From positions 2,870,554 to 2,934,553 of the forward strand of contig NW_008707425.1 in assembly GCF_000327385.1 (NCBI RefSeq): DNA of 64,000 nucleotides, written 5' to 3'. A model generated the notes under the pieces. It saw only the letters and a list, made by a program, of their open reading frames with translations, was not told the DNA's origin and searched no databases. Every line of letters starts with the position of its first letter. Positions within the stretch are counted from its first letter, which is position 1. Below are positions 1 through 10,845 of this stretch, one piece after another. Both the position numbers and the translations under genes were made by a program. Origin of the DNA: Lottia gigantea (Eukaryota > Mollusca > Gastropoda > Lottiidae).

Positions 1-689
1 ATCACTCTAGAAGGCACAGTTCTTGACGAAACTTGTTGTGAGTGTGAGGATGAACCCTATTAAATCTGAAGAATCGAAAAATATTTAGTATGAGTTATTG
101 CCCTTGTTCATGAAAACATGTACAATTTTTAGCTCGTAAAAACTCTGGAAGGCACAATTCTTGACAGATTTTGACGAAACGTTTATGTGAGTGTTTGTTA
201 TCACTCAATGATGAACCATATTGAAAATCAGAAGAATCGAAAAATATTTAGGATGAGTTCAATTTTTAGCTCTTAGACATAAGGCACAATTCTTGACAGA
301 TTTCAAAGAGTCAAAATGTTTATTTTCATCTATGAACCCTACTGAAAATCAATCAACTGTTTGATAGTGTTAGTTAGATTTCGGGGAAGGGAGGGTTTGA
401 TTCTCCCAAATGTACAGGCCTAGGATGGAGCAGACACTTTATTTAGAAAATAGGATTAAGGGTCTTGAATTTGTCCGGGAGGTTGAAAAGAGTTATCAGT
501 AAATGAATGTTTCTGAGAGTGAAATTTTCATATTTCATGGGTTTTGAGAGTGAAATTTTCATATTTCATGGGTTTTGTTTACAGCTTACAATTCAAAAAC
601 AAGGGCAATAACTCATAGTGTCATTTTGACCAGAGTTAAAATGAGTAATTAACAATGCGATGAGGTTTTATTAAAAATTATAAAAAGTG

Positions 690-860
690 CCCCCTATCTA
701 TAAACTCTTATACTACTCATTTGCCTGCGGCGCCCGCAAGCTCACCAAACAAACAACCCCACCAGTTAATAAACCCGGAGCCTATAGGGGTACCCGTTTA
801 TCAACCCCCAAGCGCGCCACGCCTATAATATCTTCAAATTAACTCATTTAAAAACAGAAT
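690..860 (+). other. Candidate true terminal block of the Polinton-type element (left)
   Basis: From 'agtgccccctatctataa' onward the composition changes from AT-rich dispersed repeat to a distinct GC-richer block (CTGCGGCGCCCGCAAGC, AGCGCGCCACGCC). The short coding-like frames start just after it. Sequence outside this block matches repeats found elsewhere in the window. I infer that the element proper starts near here, but no target-site duplication can be checked because both sides are mirrored. Confidence 0.4.
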
Positions 861-983
861 GAGTTTAATTTTAAAACACGAACAAGATAAAGTAAATAGC
901 ACATCACCTCCAATCGATCAAGACAAAGAACAAATCAAAGGTAGGTTCTATCAAAACGAACTTCAAAAAACTGACTTTTAAAA

Positions 984-1394
984 ATGAATAGCTTTCTTGA
1001 TAAATACGGAACCGATACAACTACAAACTTTCAACTTATGAAATGGGCAAATGAGTTAAATATATCTTCGTTTTATTATTGTATGAGAGAGGAAATAAAT
1101 AATCTCAAGGATAAGAAAGGTAAATTTTATGCGATTACTTCAGATCAAAACGGAGTTCATCACTCTGCTTTATACAAAGACTGTTTAAATAACTTTTATT
1201 TCTTCGATTCTTTTGGATTAGAACCAACTGAAGAGATAATGAAATTAATGCAATTGACTAATCAACCAATCAAATGTTCAACATTTCAAATTCAAATACC
1301 GGGTCAAAAATTTTGTGGTCAACATTCACTTTGGGTTTTATATCAGTTGAGTTTAGGAAAACAATTTGAAGAAATTATAATAAATTTAAGTTAA
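984..1394 (+). CDS. Adenovirus-type cysteine protease, left-arm copy
   Basis: A 136-residue open frame that looks whole for this short family. It is recognised by a His in a 'GVHHSALYKD' context in the first half and a Cys in 'GQKFCGQHSLWVL' near the C-terminus, the arrangement of the adenovirus/Polinton maturation protease (C5 family). In relatives this enzyme cleaves virion precursors. The mirrored copy in the right arm differs by only three residues. It lies at the outer end of the gene block, just inside the GC-richer terminal block. Whether it is expressed cannot be told from sequence. Confidence 0.75.
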   Translation: MNSFLDKYGTDTTTNFQLMKWANELNISSFYYCMREEINNLKDKKGKFYAITSDQNGVHHSALYKDCLNNFYFFDSFGLEPTEEIMKLMQLTNQPIKCSTFQIQIPGQKFCGQHSLWVLYQLSLGKQFEEIIINLS

Positions 1395-1399
1395 TAAAA

Positions 1400-3156
1400 A
1401 TGGCGAATAAATTTGGATTAGGTTCTTTACCTTTAGATAATAAAAAACCTAACACAACAGCATGGATAAATAAAGCAAAACCTTATTTTGTGGAACAAAT
1501 TGGAGACACGCTTGAAGGTGATTTAGATATGATAATTTTACCATAACTAATTCAAAGTTACCAGCAAATGATTATGATGCTGTGCACAAGAAATATTTAA
1601 TGGATCAATTAAATTTAATTGAAGTAAATAAAGAACATTTAAAAGAAAGAAAAGGCGATGTGAAAAGATACTTCAAACGACAAATAAATAATAAACATTT
1701 TATTGATGATACTAAATTACAACAAGAAGTAACAAGTTTAAAAAGTTTTATTGAAGGACAATTACTTAATGTAGTAGATAAAACTCAATTACAACCTTTA
1801 AGTTCATTAATATCTAATTTAGATGATAAAATTACAAAACAAAAAATAGATCTTAAACAACTAATAGCCAATATTAATCCAGGTATAAGTGAAGATAAAT
1901 TAACAACATTAGAAACTAAACTTATTGATAATAGTGAAATACAAAAACAAATAGTTGGTATTAAACAACAATTACTTAATGTAGTAAATAAAACTCAATT
2001 ATAAAATTTAAAATCATTAATATCTAAATTAGATGATAAGATAACAAAAAAAAAATAGACCTTAAACAGATAGTAGATAATATTAAACCAGGTATAAGTG
2101 AAGAAAAATTAACTGAATTAAGAAACCAAACTCAATGATAATAGTCGCTATTCAAAAACAATTACTCAATCTAGTAGATAAAACTCAATTACAAAATTTA
2201 AAATCATTATTATCTAAATTAGATGATAAGATAGCAAAGCAAAAAATAGATCTTAAACAACATAGAAAATATTATTCCAAGTATAAGTGAAGACACATGG
2301 CAACAGGAATCAACTGCTCTAGAAACTAAGTTTAAAACTGAATTACAAAAAGAACTAACAAATATTAAACAACAGATAGAAAATATTGATTTATGTGAAT
2401 AGATAGCTACTATTAATAATGAAGTTTTAAAACAGGAAAAAATATAACCACATTAGAAAACAAACTCAAGGAAAATAAAAAATCATATTATTTCAATCTT
2501 CCATTTCAAAACATTGGTGGAAAACATGTTTCTATTACTAATAATATTGATAAATCAAAAGATTATGAATATAAAAAATATGGATTTACAGCAACCGTTA
2601 AAGGATATTCTGTTCAAGATTTTATGTTCCTCCAAGGTATTTTTAATGAAGAAAATTCATCATATTTTATTTCCCGAGGAAAAGTTCAAATTGAAATTAC
2701 TTTTCCTTTGCAGGTTAAAGCTGATTCAATTTCTTCACACAATAATCAGAAACATCTAATTAATTTAACGCTCATAAAGTTCTTCAGTTTATCAATGGTA
2801 GAGAAAATGTACAAACTAAAGAATTTGAAATTAACAATGAAAACATTAAGGTTTATCCCTACTTATATGAAATTAAAACGAGTTGAAAATATATAGATAG
2901 ATTTAGAATGTTAATTTTACCAGATAAAGAAGATGAAGTGTTTGGATTGGGTAAATTTCATATGATATTGGAGACGAAAACTCCACCATCAGTAAGTATT
3001 ATTAGAAATCCAGAACCACAAAATAAAGGGGAAACAAGGAGTTATGAGTTTTTACGAACATCAACAGACTTTGAATATGTAAAACTATATTTTGTTAATA
3101 CTGATTTATTTATAATTGATATTCATAAAAATCAACAAGAATATTTTCCTCAATAA
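1400..3156 (+). pseudogene. Fibre-like attachment protein region, left copy (broken fossil)
   Basis: It starts directly after the protease with a 'MANKFGLGSLPLDNKKPN' type N-terminus. A collar-like stretch (GDTLEGDLDM, then a 'DYDAVHKKYLMDQ' phrase) follows, of the kind seen at the base of phage and virus fibres. Next come imperfect coiled-coil-like repeats built on 'LNVVDKTQL...SKLDDKI.KQKIDLKQL', and finally a beta-rich region that could be a head domain. The fibre role is inferred from this layout. The region is broken in several places. The inner boundary of the palindrome falls within it, so only its first part is repeated in the right arm. Confidence 0.5.
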
Positions 3157-3164
3157 TTGAATAA

Positions 3165-3380
3165 TTGAAAGTGAAAAAGTTGGATATATATACTTATTCA
3201 TGTATGATAAAAATCAATATCAAAAAACCAAAAATTTCAGTTCATTTGAATAAGATTAATGATTCGAAAGAAGAAATATCTATAATAACTGTAGAAGTTA
3301 CTATTTTTAAAAATATAGAAATTTATCATGGCTCAGCGGTTGAGATTGATATTTTAGATAAAAACTCAAAAGTAGACTAG
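3165..3380 (+). pseudogene. Short unassigned frame in the element centre (fossil)
   Basis: A 71-residue open stretch rich in Lys and Ile, directly after the fibre-like region. I do not recognise it. It may be the tail of the preceding region or a separate small gene of the element. Confidence 0.25.
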
Positions 3381-3394
3381 AGTTTAGAGTTTAG

Positions 3395-3714
3395 AGTTCA
3401 TTCTGTTTTCAAAACACTGAGTGTAGTTCTAACAGTAGGAACAACAGTTGCAACGGCCGTAACTGGTGGATTAATGGTTCCACTACTTATTACTGCTATT
3501 CAAACTTCATCTTATGGTTTGATTGCTGTAGGTTATACATCAAAACAGAGATCTTAGTATAAAAAGAAAACAGAAATATTAAATGCCTATCTTAATAAAT
3601 TATTTATATTTTTCGAAAGATCAAGAGAAGATAAAAACATAACAATAGAAGAATTAGAAGAATTCAATGAAATTTTAGATAAATTTGAAATGGAAATATC
3701 AGCAATAAAAGTTT
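3395..3714 (+). pseudogene. Small hydrophobic protein region of the element (fossil)
   Basis: The + strand reads through a hydrophobic, Thr/Val/Leu-rich stretch of about 35 residues (TVGTTVATAVTGGLMVPLL) followed by a charged helical tail, suggesting a small membrane-active protein. Small membrane proteins are common in virus-like elements of this size, but I cannot assign a family. The region is broken. Confidence 0.35.
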
Positions 3715-3749
3715 AAAAAATAGATAATTAAAAAAGCATATATAAAAAT

Positions 3750-6684
3750 ATGAATAAATCAATTGAAATTAATGATGATGAAACATTCATAGAAAACGTG
3801 TTATTTTCAAATATTATCAAGATTATTTCTGATAAATTTTTAACATTTAAAAAGACAAATTGAAATAGATGGAGAGATATTTCAAGATGGAAAGCACAAA
3901 CAATTTATGAAACTCCTTGGTTTTAATGCCAAAACTTTTCATACTATCTTAAGAAGTTTGGAAGAAAAATCTGACACTTCTGATTGGTACTTTACAGGAA
4001 GTATCTTTTTACTTAAAGACAATTTTAAAGAAATTAAAAGATCAAAAGTTGTAAGAGGAACTGCACTACTCAAAAAAATAAATGAATATATAGGCAAAAA
4101 TTGTTACATACCAACAGATGGTAGCTGTTTTATCAAATGTGTAAACTATGTTTTAAACAAAGATTTAACAAATGAATTTCAAAATTTCATCAATGGTTTC
4201 TCAAAAGCAAATAGAAAAGGAGTGATGACATCTGCTAGAATTAATGAATTCAATAAGAAATGTGATATTACATTTCAAATTCATACTCATAATAATCGAA
4301 ATTTGCGCCCCACAATTGTAAAAGAGGAATTAGATTGGGTTTTATATTTACACAACTCACATTTCTGTCTTATAAGAAGAAATAAAAAAAGTTTGGGTAT
4401 TAAAGAAATAGAAGATAATTATGAACAAGAATGGAAAACATGTAGAGACGATAACACAGTAACACAGGTTTCACCTCTGAAACTAAACGTGTTTTCAAGT
4501 ATGAGTGATGATGGGTTATTTGCTTGGGATTGTGAAACATATTCAGAAAGTGAAACGCGTAAAGCAATTCCTTATGCGTGTACGTTAATTAATTTAAAAA
4601 AACTAAGAAAAATGTTAGACACAATAAATAATCTCTTTCCAGATTTAAATCCTGCAGATAATGTTCCAGAAGAATTTTATGATAAACTAATGAATATAGT
4701 AGAAATATTTGTAGGTACAGATTGTATAGATCAAATGTTGAAATATTTAGGTCAATATGATAGAAAGAGATTAATATTAATTTCTCAAAACGGTAGCAAT
4801 TTTGATAACTGGATCGTGCTTAAAAATATAAAAAAAACTAACACAATGCCCTTCAAAAACACCTAGAGGAATTCTATCTTTACCTTTATCTAATCCATAC
4901 ACAGATGAAGATTATCAGAAATAATAGGAAAGACAGAAAGAAATAACAAGCAATAATAATTATTTAAAACATATTAATTTCACATGTTCCTATCAACATG
5001 AAACATATAGTTTTGCGGCATGGGGTAATTCATCTAATCTACCAATGAATTTGAGAAAGATCGCGGATGTAGACATTTCTAAATACACCAAAGATAACTG
5101 GGAATCTTTAAAAAACGAATGGGAAGTATATGCAAAAAGAGTTAAGTTATGTCTTGGAACTTGTTTGATAAAATATAACCAAGTCACGAAAGAAGTTGTA
5201 AACCAGAATATATCAAATAATCTAACAGCTCCATCTTTATCTTTAAAGGGTTGGTATTATTTATATCATTACGATAAAGAAATGGTTGAAGAAGAATGGC
5301 ATGAAACTAGTAGAATGGTTGCGAAACATACTGAAAAAGAAAATATAGAAAAAGTTTACTCACACACTAACCCTTTAATAAGACATTATATCAGACGATC
5401 TATTAAAGGAGGAAGAGTTTCGGCAAATAGAAAAATATTTGAAATGAACCAAATGGATGAAATTTGTAATGTATTAAAAAAATAAACTGAAATAAACTAA
5501 CGGCATTTGATGCTAATGGTTTGTACGCTTCAGCAATGTCGGATTTAGTCAGTAAATATCCAAAAGCAGAACGTGCTAGACCGTTTCTAGAAGAACAAGA
5601 ATTTGTAAAACTCTTCAATAAACAAAAATTTAGACCTAGAACAGCTATTTTAACAGTGTGGTTTGACTATCCCAAAAACATGTTCTTCCAACCGATACCA
5701 GCAGATAAAATATCTTACACAAATAAAGAAGGAAAAAAGGAAACTGGCACTAAAATCAGGTTTAGAAATGGTTTCTGTTCAGTTGTTTTAACATCGGTCG
5801 ATATTCAAGAAATAGTGAAAGCCGGTGGACGAATTAATAGAATATTAGATGGTATAGTATACGAAGAAAATTTTAAAACTCCACCATACAGAGATTATAT
5901 TTTAATTTTGAGAGATCTAAGATATAAATATAAACGAGAAGTTAATATGGTTGGTAGAATTTGCATGAAATTATTAAGTTATTCCTTGTATGGATTCACA
6001 TGTTAAAAACTATGAAAAAATAAATGATACTCAATATTTCGTTGAGATAGAAATTGAAGAAAAAGAGATTACTGTTGAAGATCACTCAGCTAAATCTACA
6101 GGACTAACACCTAGTCATTTTGGATCATTCGTTTTATCTCACAGTAAAAAAATAATGAATAATTTCATTCATGTAATAAATGGATTTTATGAACCTGACA
6201 TATACTATACCGATACTGATAGTTTATACATTTCATCTTGAAATTGTGATAAATTAAATCGAGCTGGGTTGGTATCTGAAAATGAATATTGTAAAGGCAA
6301 GAATGATTACGGTGAAAAAGTCAAAAGTCAAATATATCATTCAAACTTCTGAAGATGTTTTAAAAGAAAAGAAAACGTTTAAGGGTTATTCTAAATGATA
6401 AGACAAGTGTAGAAGATTATATTCGGTTGGCTAGTGGACATGATGTGTCGAATGAATTTAACAAAAGATGGGAAAAAAGTTTCACAAATGGAATAGTTAT
6501 TCCAAAGGATGATGATAAACAAAAGAAAGTTTTTAGAAGTTATTTAAATCTTGTAAAAAGAAAACCACCAAACAGTGAAGGAACTATGTATCCTTATAGT
6601 GATAAAAATGAGTATACTTTTGATGAAAACTATGAATTTGATGATTTCGATTACCTATATATTGAAGAAGCGAAAGGAGAGTGA
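3750..6684 (+). pseudogene. Protein-primed type-B DNA polymerase of Polinton type (broken fossil)
   Basis: The region retains the signatures of a family-B polymerase: an exonuclease 'DCETYSE' block, a second exonuclease 'QNGSNFDNW' block, a 'DANGLYASAM' block of polymerase motif A type, an 'LLSYSLYG' block of motif B type and the catalytic 'YYTDTDSLY' motif C. The N-terminal part (CYIPTDGSCFIKCVNY, then a GVMTSARI phrase) and the C-terminal part (KKSF/KSFTNGIVIP type, RKPPNSEG) match what I remember of polymerases from elements in Hydra and other invertebrates. Such enzymes copy linear DNA from a terminal protein. The gene is spread over several frames with roughly half a dozen breaks, so this copy is dead. 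Confidence 0.88.
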
Positions 6685-7369
6685 TTAATTACTCAATAAT
6701 TTTTTTTTGTGTGTTAAATGAAGTTGAATTACAATTTCTTCGTTTCCAAAGTCAATAAACCTATTTTTACCATCTTGGATTTCCAGATTTATATCTTTAA
6801 TCATGAACGAATTAAGTGGTAAATACGTTGTTTGAAATGGTTTCTCTATAATTCTATATCCAATCGGTACAGTGAATGTTGGAATACTGTAAATAATCTG
6901 ACGTTTGTGTTTATTGAAAAATTCACCGTTTATTAAATTACAGTGAATATTAATGACATCGATATCATTCTCGATATTAGCTTTATGTGGTGCTAGAGTG
7001 GATTGGGTGTATATTTGCTTATCAAATCCTAATAAAGTATTCAAAGAATTTTCTACATTGAAATCAACTTGACTCTTATTTCTCAATATCAATTTTATTT
7101 TTGTTCAGATTCAAATTACTTTCGGATTCAATATTGTTTTTACCATTTGCACTTCTTCCATATTCAGATAGATATTCGTTTATGGCAACGTATTCATAGC
7201 TTCCTGGTAGTAAACTTATGGTTTTGAATGTAGCTCCGTTATCTGTTAATATTTTCATTTGGTTATTATTTTCGTTGATATTTCTAATGGAATTGCAAAC
7301 AGAGAAATATTTTAATCCTAATTCATATTCTTCATTGCGATCGAGTTCGTACTCATAATCTAGAGACAA
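6685..7369 (-). pseudogene. Conserved Polinton-associated gene, possibly a minor virion protein (fossil)
   Basis: This minus-strand region converges on the polymerase. It shows the order seen in a family of invertebrate element proteins: an N-terminal 'PGSYEYVAINEYL' phrase, a central 'LLGFDK' and 'INIHCNLINGEF' part, then 'YRIIEKPFQTTYLPL' and a beta-rich end. I recognise the family by memory as one that accompanies these polymerases. A jelly-roll or penton-like virion role is only an inference. The region is broken, with few breaks. Confidence 0.5.
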
Positions 7370-7512
7370 TTTAATGTCTGATTTATTTGAGGTGATAACG
7401 AATAGCTGTTCTTAATTTGGCATTTTTTCAATGACTATTTTTATTGGATAATTTAATCAATTACGTTTTTATAATCATTTTTTATCTATGATACCTTTCT
7501 CTAGGAGTCTTT

Positions 7513-8532
7513 TTAATAGTAGCTATCTGTTCACATAAATCAATATTTTCTATCTGTTGTTTAATATTTGTTAGTTCTTTTTGTAATTCAGTTTTAAATT
7601 TAGTTTCTAGAGCAGTTGATTCCTGTTGCCATGTGTCTTCACTTATACTTGGAATAATATTTTCTATTAGTTGTTTAAGATCTATTTTTTGCTTTGCTAT
7701 CTTATCATCTAATTTAGATAATAATGATTTTAAATTTTGTAATTGAGTTTTATCTACTAGATTGAGTAATTGTTTTTGAATAGCGACTATTATCATTGAG
7801 TTTGGTTTCTAATTCAGTTAATTTTTCTTCACTTATACCTGGTTTAATATTATCTACTATCTGTTTAAGGTCTATTTTTTTTTTTTGTTATCTTATCATC
7901 TAATTTAGATATTAATGATTTTAAATTTTATAATTGAGTTTTATTTACTACATTAAGTAATTGTTGTTTAATACCAACTATTTGTTTTTGTATTTCACTA
8001 TTATCAATAAGTTTAGTTTCTAATGTTGTTAATTTATCTTCACTTATACCTGGATTAATATTGGCTATTAGTTGTTTAAGATCTATTTTTTGTTTTGTAA
8101 TTTTATCATCTAAATTAGATATTAATGAACTTAAAGGTTGTAATTGAGTTTTATCTACTACATTAAGTAATTGTCCTTCAATAAAACTTTTTAAACTTGT
8201 TACTTCTTGTTGTAATTTAGTATCATCAATAAAATGTTTATTATTTATTTGTCGTTTGAAGTATCTTTTCACATCGCCTTTTCTTTCTTTTAAATGTTCT
8301 TTATTTACTTCAATTAAATTTAATTGATCCATTAAATATTTCTTGTGCACAGCATCATAATCATTTGCTGGTAACTTTGAATTAGTTATGGTAAAATTAT
8401 CATATCTAAATCACCTTCAAGCGTGTCTCCAATTTGTTCCACAAAATAAGGTTTTGCTTTATTTATCCATGCTGTTGTGTTAGGTTTTTTATTATCTAAA
8501 GGTAAAGAACCTAATCCAAATTTATTCGCCAT
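7513..8532 (-). pseudogene. Fibre-like region, partial right-arm copy (fossil)
   Basis: Mirror copy of the first part of the left fibre-like region (1400-2416), nearly base for base. The two arms share most of their damage, which suggests that the damage predates the duplication. Only the part inside the arm is present here. Past the arm boundary the sequence is unrelated to the left copy. Confidence 0.5.
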
Positions 8533-8537
8533 TTTTA

Positions 8538-8948
8538 TTAACTTAAATTTATTATAATTTCTTCAAATTGTTTTCCTAAACTCAACTGATATAAAACCCA
8601 AAGTGAATGTTGACCACAAAATTTTTGACCCGGTATTTGAATTTGAAATGTTGAACATTTGATTGGTTGATTAGTCAATTGCATTAATTTCATTATCTCT
8701 TCAGTTGGTTCTAATCCAAAAGAATCGAAGAAATAAAAGTTATTTAAACAGTCTTTGTATAAAGCAGAGTGATGAACTCCGTTTTGATATGAAGTAATCG
8801 CATAAACTTTACCTTTCTTATCCTTGAGATTATTTATTTCATCTCTCATACAATAATAAAACGAAGATATATTTAACTCATTTGCCCATTTCATAAGTTG
8901 AAAGTTTGTAGTTGTATCGGTTCCGTATTTATCAAGAAAGCTATTCAT
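8538..8948 (-). CDS. Adenovirus-type cysteine protease, right-arm copy
   Basis: A 136-residue open frame that mirrors 984-1394 exactly in position and differs by three residues. The His (GVHHSALYKD) and Cys (GQKFCGQHSLWVL) phrases are both kept. See the left copy for the family assignment. Having two copies of a capsid-maturation protease in one element is a result of the fold-back, not a known feature of the family. Confidence 0.75.
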   Translation of the reverse strand: MNSFLDKYGTDTTTNFQLMKWANELNISSFYYCMRDEINNLKDKKGKVYAITSYQNGVHHSALYKDCLNNFYFFDSFGLEPTEEIMKLMQLTNQPIKCSTFQIQIPGQKFCGQHSLWVLYQLSLGKQFEEIIINLS

Positions 8949-9071
8949 TTTTAAAAGTCAGTTTTTTGAAGTTCGTTTTGATAGAACCTACCTTTGATTT
9001 GTTCTTTGTCTTGATCGATTGGAGGTGATGTGCTATTTACTTTATCTTGTTCGTGTTTTAAAATTAAACTC

Positions 9072-9242
9072 ATTCTGTTTTTAAATGAGTTAATTTGAAG
9101 ATATTATAGGCGTGGCGCGCTTGGGGGTTGATAAACGGGTACCCCTATAGGCTCCGGGTTTATTAACTGGTGGGGTTGTTTGTTTGGTGAGCTTGCGGGC
9201 GCCGCAGGCAAATGAGTAGTATAAGAGTTTATAGATAGGGGG
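9072..9242 (-). other. Candidate terminal block of the Polinton-type element (right)
   Basis: Mirror image of the GC-richer block at 690-860. It marks the likely outer limit of element-derived sequence in the right arm. Beyond it (9243-9931) lies repeat sequence that also occurs elsewhere in the window. Confidence 0.4.
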
Positions 9243-9931
9243 CACTTTTTATAATTTTTAATAAAACCTCATCGCATTGTTAATTACTCATTTTAACTCT
9301 AGTCAAAATGACACTATGAGTTATTGCCCTTGTTTTTGAATTGTAAGCTGTAAACAAAACCCATGAAATATGAAAATTTCACTCTCAAAACCCATGAAAT
9401 ATGAAAATTTCACTCTCAGAAACATTCATTTACTGATAACTCTTTTCAACCTCCCGGACAAATTCAAGACCCTTAATCCTATTTTCTAAATAAAGTGTCT
9501 GCTCCATCCTAGGCCTGTACATTTGGGAGAATCAAACCCTCCCTTCCCCGAAATCTAACTAACACTATCAAACAGTTGATTGATTTTCAGTAGGGTTCAT
9601 AGATGAAAATAAACATTTTGACTCTTTGAAATCTGTCAAGAATTGTGCCTTATGTCTAAGAGCTAAAAATTGAACTCATCCTAAATATTTTTCGATTCTT
9701 CTGATTTTCAATATGGTTCATCATTGAGTGATAACAAACACTCACATAAACGTTTCGTCAAAATCTGTCAAGAATTGTGCCTTCCAGAGTTTTTACGAGC
9801 TAAAAATTGTACATGTTTTCATGAACAAGGGCAATAACTCATACTAAATATTTTTCGATTCTTCAGATTTAATAGGGTTCATCCTCACACTCACAACAAG
9901 TTTCGTCAAGAACTGTGCCTTCTAGAGTGAT

Positions 9932-10845
9932 TACGAGCATTTCAACACCAGGGGCAATAAATTTTATCTTTTAAAGCACTGTGATAGATTTCTGAACAAT
10001 ACCAAATGTAAATATAAGGATTGAATGTAGATTTTTTGCGTTTGAGAGTTATTGCCCTTGACTTAGTAAGAATGCGTATGCACGATGGAGTCTACAGTTT
10101 AAATCCAATCTTGATAAAACTTGGTATGCATACAACATATGCATTACATATAACATTATCAATTTCAGCCACTAGAGGCACTTTTTTACCTTGCATGCCA
10201 GTCTATCTTTCAAATAGTCATCATTATCAGAAATTTGTTGTAGGTCTTCGATAATTTTTCAAAGTCTCATACTGCGGTTGTTGTAGGTAGTGACTAAAGG
10301 AACTCGGTTGTTGTGTGCGAACTCTTCATCTTGATACTGTAAAAGCGAATTCCTTGGTTTTCTACAAGCACGCGCAAATATTCGTTTGACCGTAAGTTCC
10401 TCATACTACAGTTTTTTTGAAGGCTCTAGATAGAGTTTCTAGTTTTCTATCACGATCAATCGAATCTGAACAAATACGCTGGCATCTAAGGCTTGGCTGT
10501 AGACAAACCTGTTAGGGGTGTGAAACGACGAATCATGGAGGAAATTAGACGAATCTACATGTATTGTTTTCTGTCAACAGAAGTCTGGATCTGTCCATCG
10601 GTCAAGCTCAATACGGTGTTTTAAAAAATAAAATTTTTCGTAGGAATACACGCTAGTGAATTGATGGATGGAACGCGTTGAATGCGTCTAAAATTCTTTG
10701 CACGGAGGCTTCCCCATGCGTCCAGAGGATCAGGTGGGCAAAAGTTTAATAGGCTAGTCAAGGAATAATAATTCATTGATCTTTTCAGTGACAATAATTT
10801 GTTTCCCATTATCGTTAATCTCATGTTTTATTCCCACAATTATAA
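9932..10845. other. Gene-free flank made partly of dispersed repeat units
   Basis: At 9932-10260 the dispersed repeat of the arm continues. A unit in the opposite orientation (GAGTTATTGCCCTTGACTTAGT, then a reversed 'accaagtttcatcaagat' block near 10120) is visible. At 10260-10845 there is unique-looking sequence with no supported gene; its short open frames have no recognisable domain. Confidence 0.5.

Larger units (their letters stand above)
1..2416 (+). repeat. Left arm of the palindrome (long inverted repeat)
   Basis: The arm matches the reverse complement of about 7513-9931 with only scattered differences and, for the outer 2 kb, no net length change. In order it holds dispersed host-type repeat sequence (1-360), a second dispersed repeat (about 361-440), a short direct duplication of a GAGAGTGAAATTTTC block (about 510-575), a GC-richer terminal block (about 690-830), the protease and the first part of the fibre-like gene. 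It begins at the window edge, so its true length is unknown. Confidence 0.93.
1..9931. mobile_element. Polinton/Maverick-type virus-like element in a fold-back palindrome (broken)
   Basis: Two arms (1-2416 and about 7513-9931) are near-identical inverted copies of each other. For the outer 2 kb the pairing is exact at i+j=9932; for example, the protease frame at 984-1394 mirrors 8538-8948. Between them lies about 5.1 kb of unique sequence. Family evidence: a protein-primed type-B DNA polymerase with exonuclease and polymerase signatures, an adenovirus-type cysteine protease, a fibre-like gene, and a conserved gene of the sort that travels with such polymerases in invertebrate genomes. I see no integrase, packaging ATPase or recognisable major capsid gene. 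Known Polintons are usually 15-20 kb with shorter terminal repeats, so this copy is reduced and rearranged. It is a fossil with roughly ten or more breaks in the centre. The arms differ by very few bases, so the fold-back is recent even though the element is decayed. The left arm reaches the window edge, so the outer end is not visible. Confidence 0.88.
7513..9931 (-). repeat. Right arm of the palindrome (long inverted repeat)
   Basis: Reverse-complement copy of 1-2416. The match ends inward at about 7513, inside the fibre-like region. Outward it is still running at 9931, where its partner would be the first base of the window. Sequence beyond 9931 continues the same dispersed repeat without a visible junction. 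Confidence 0.93.

Noticed and set aside
4993-5618. Minus-strand open frames under the polymerase region
   Set aside because: They lie antisense to recognisable polymerase sequence and have no domain of their own.
1-9931. Head-to-head pair of independent Polinton insertions
   Set aside because: The exact mirror coordinates and shared host-type repeats in both arms fit one duplicated arm better than two insertions.
10621-10824. 67-residue minus-strand frame with a Pro-rich centre
   Set aside because: No recognisable domain, no splice context and no similarity I know; likely chance.
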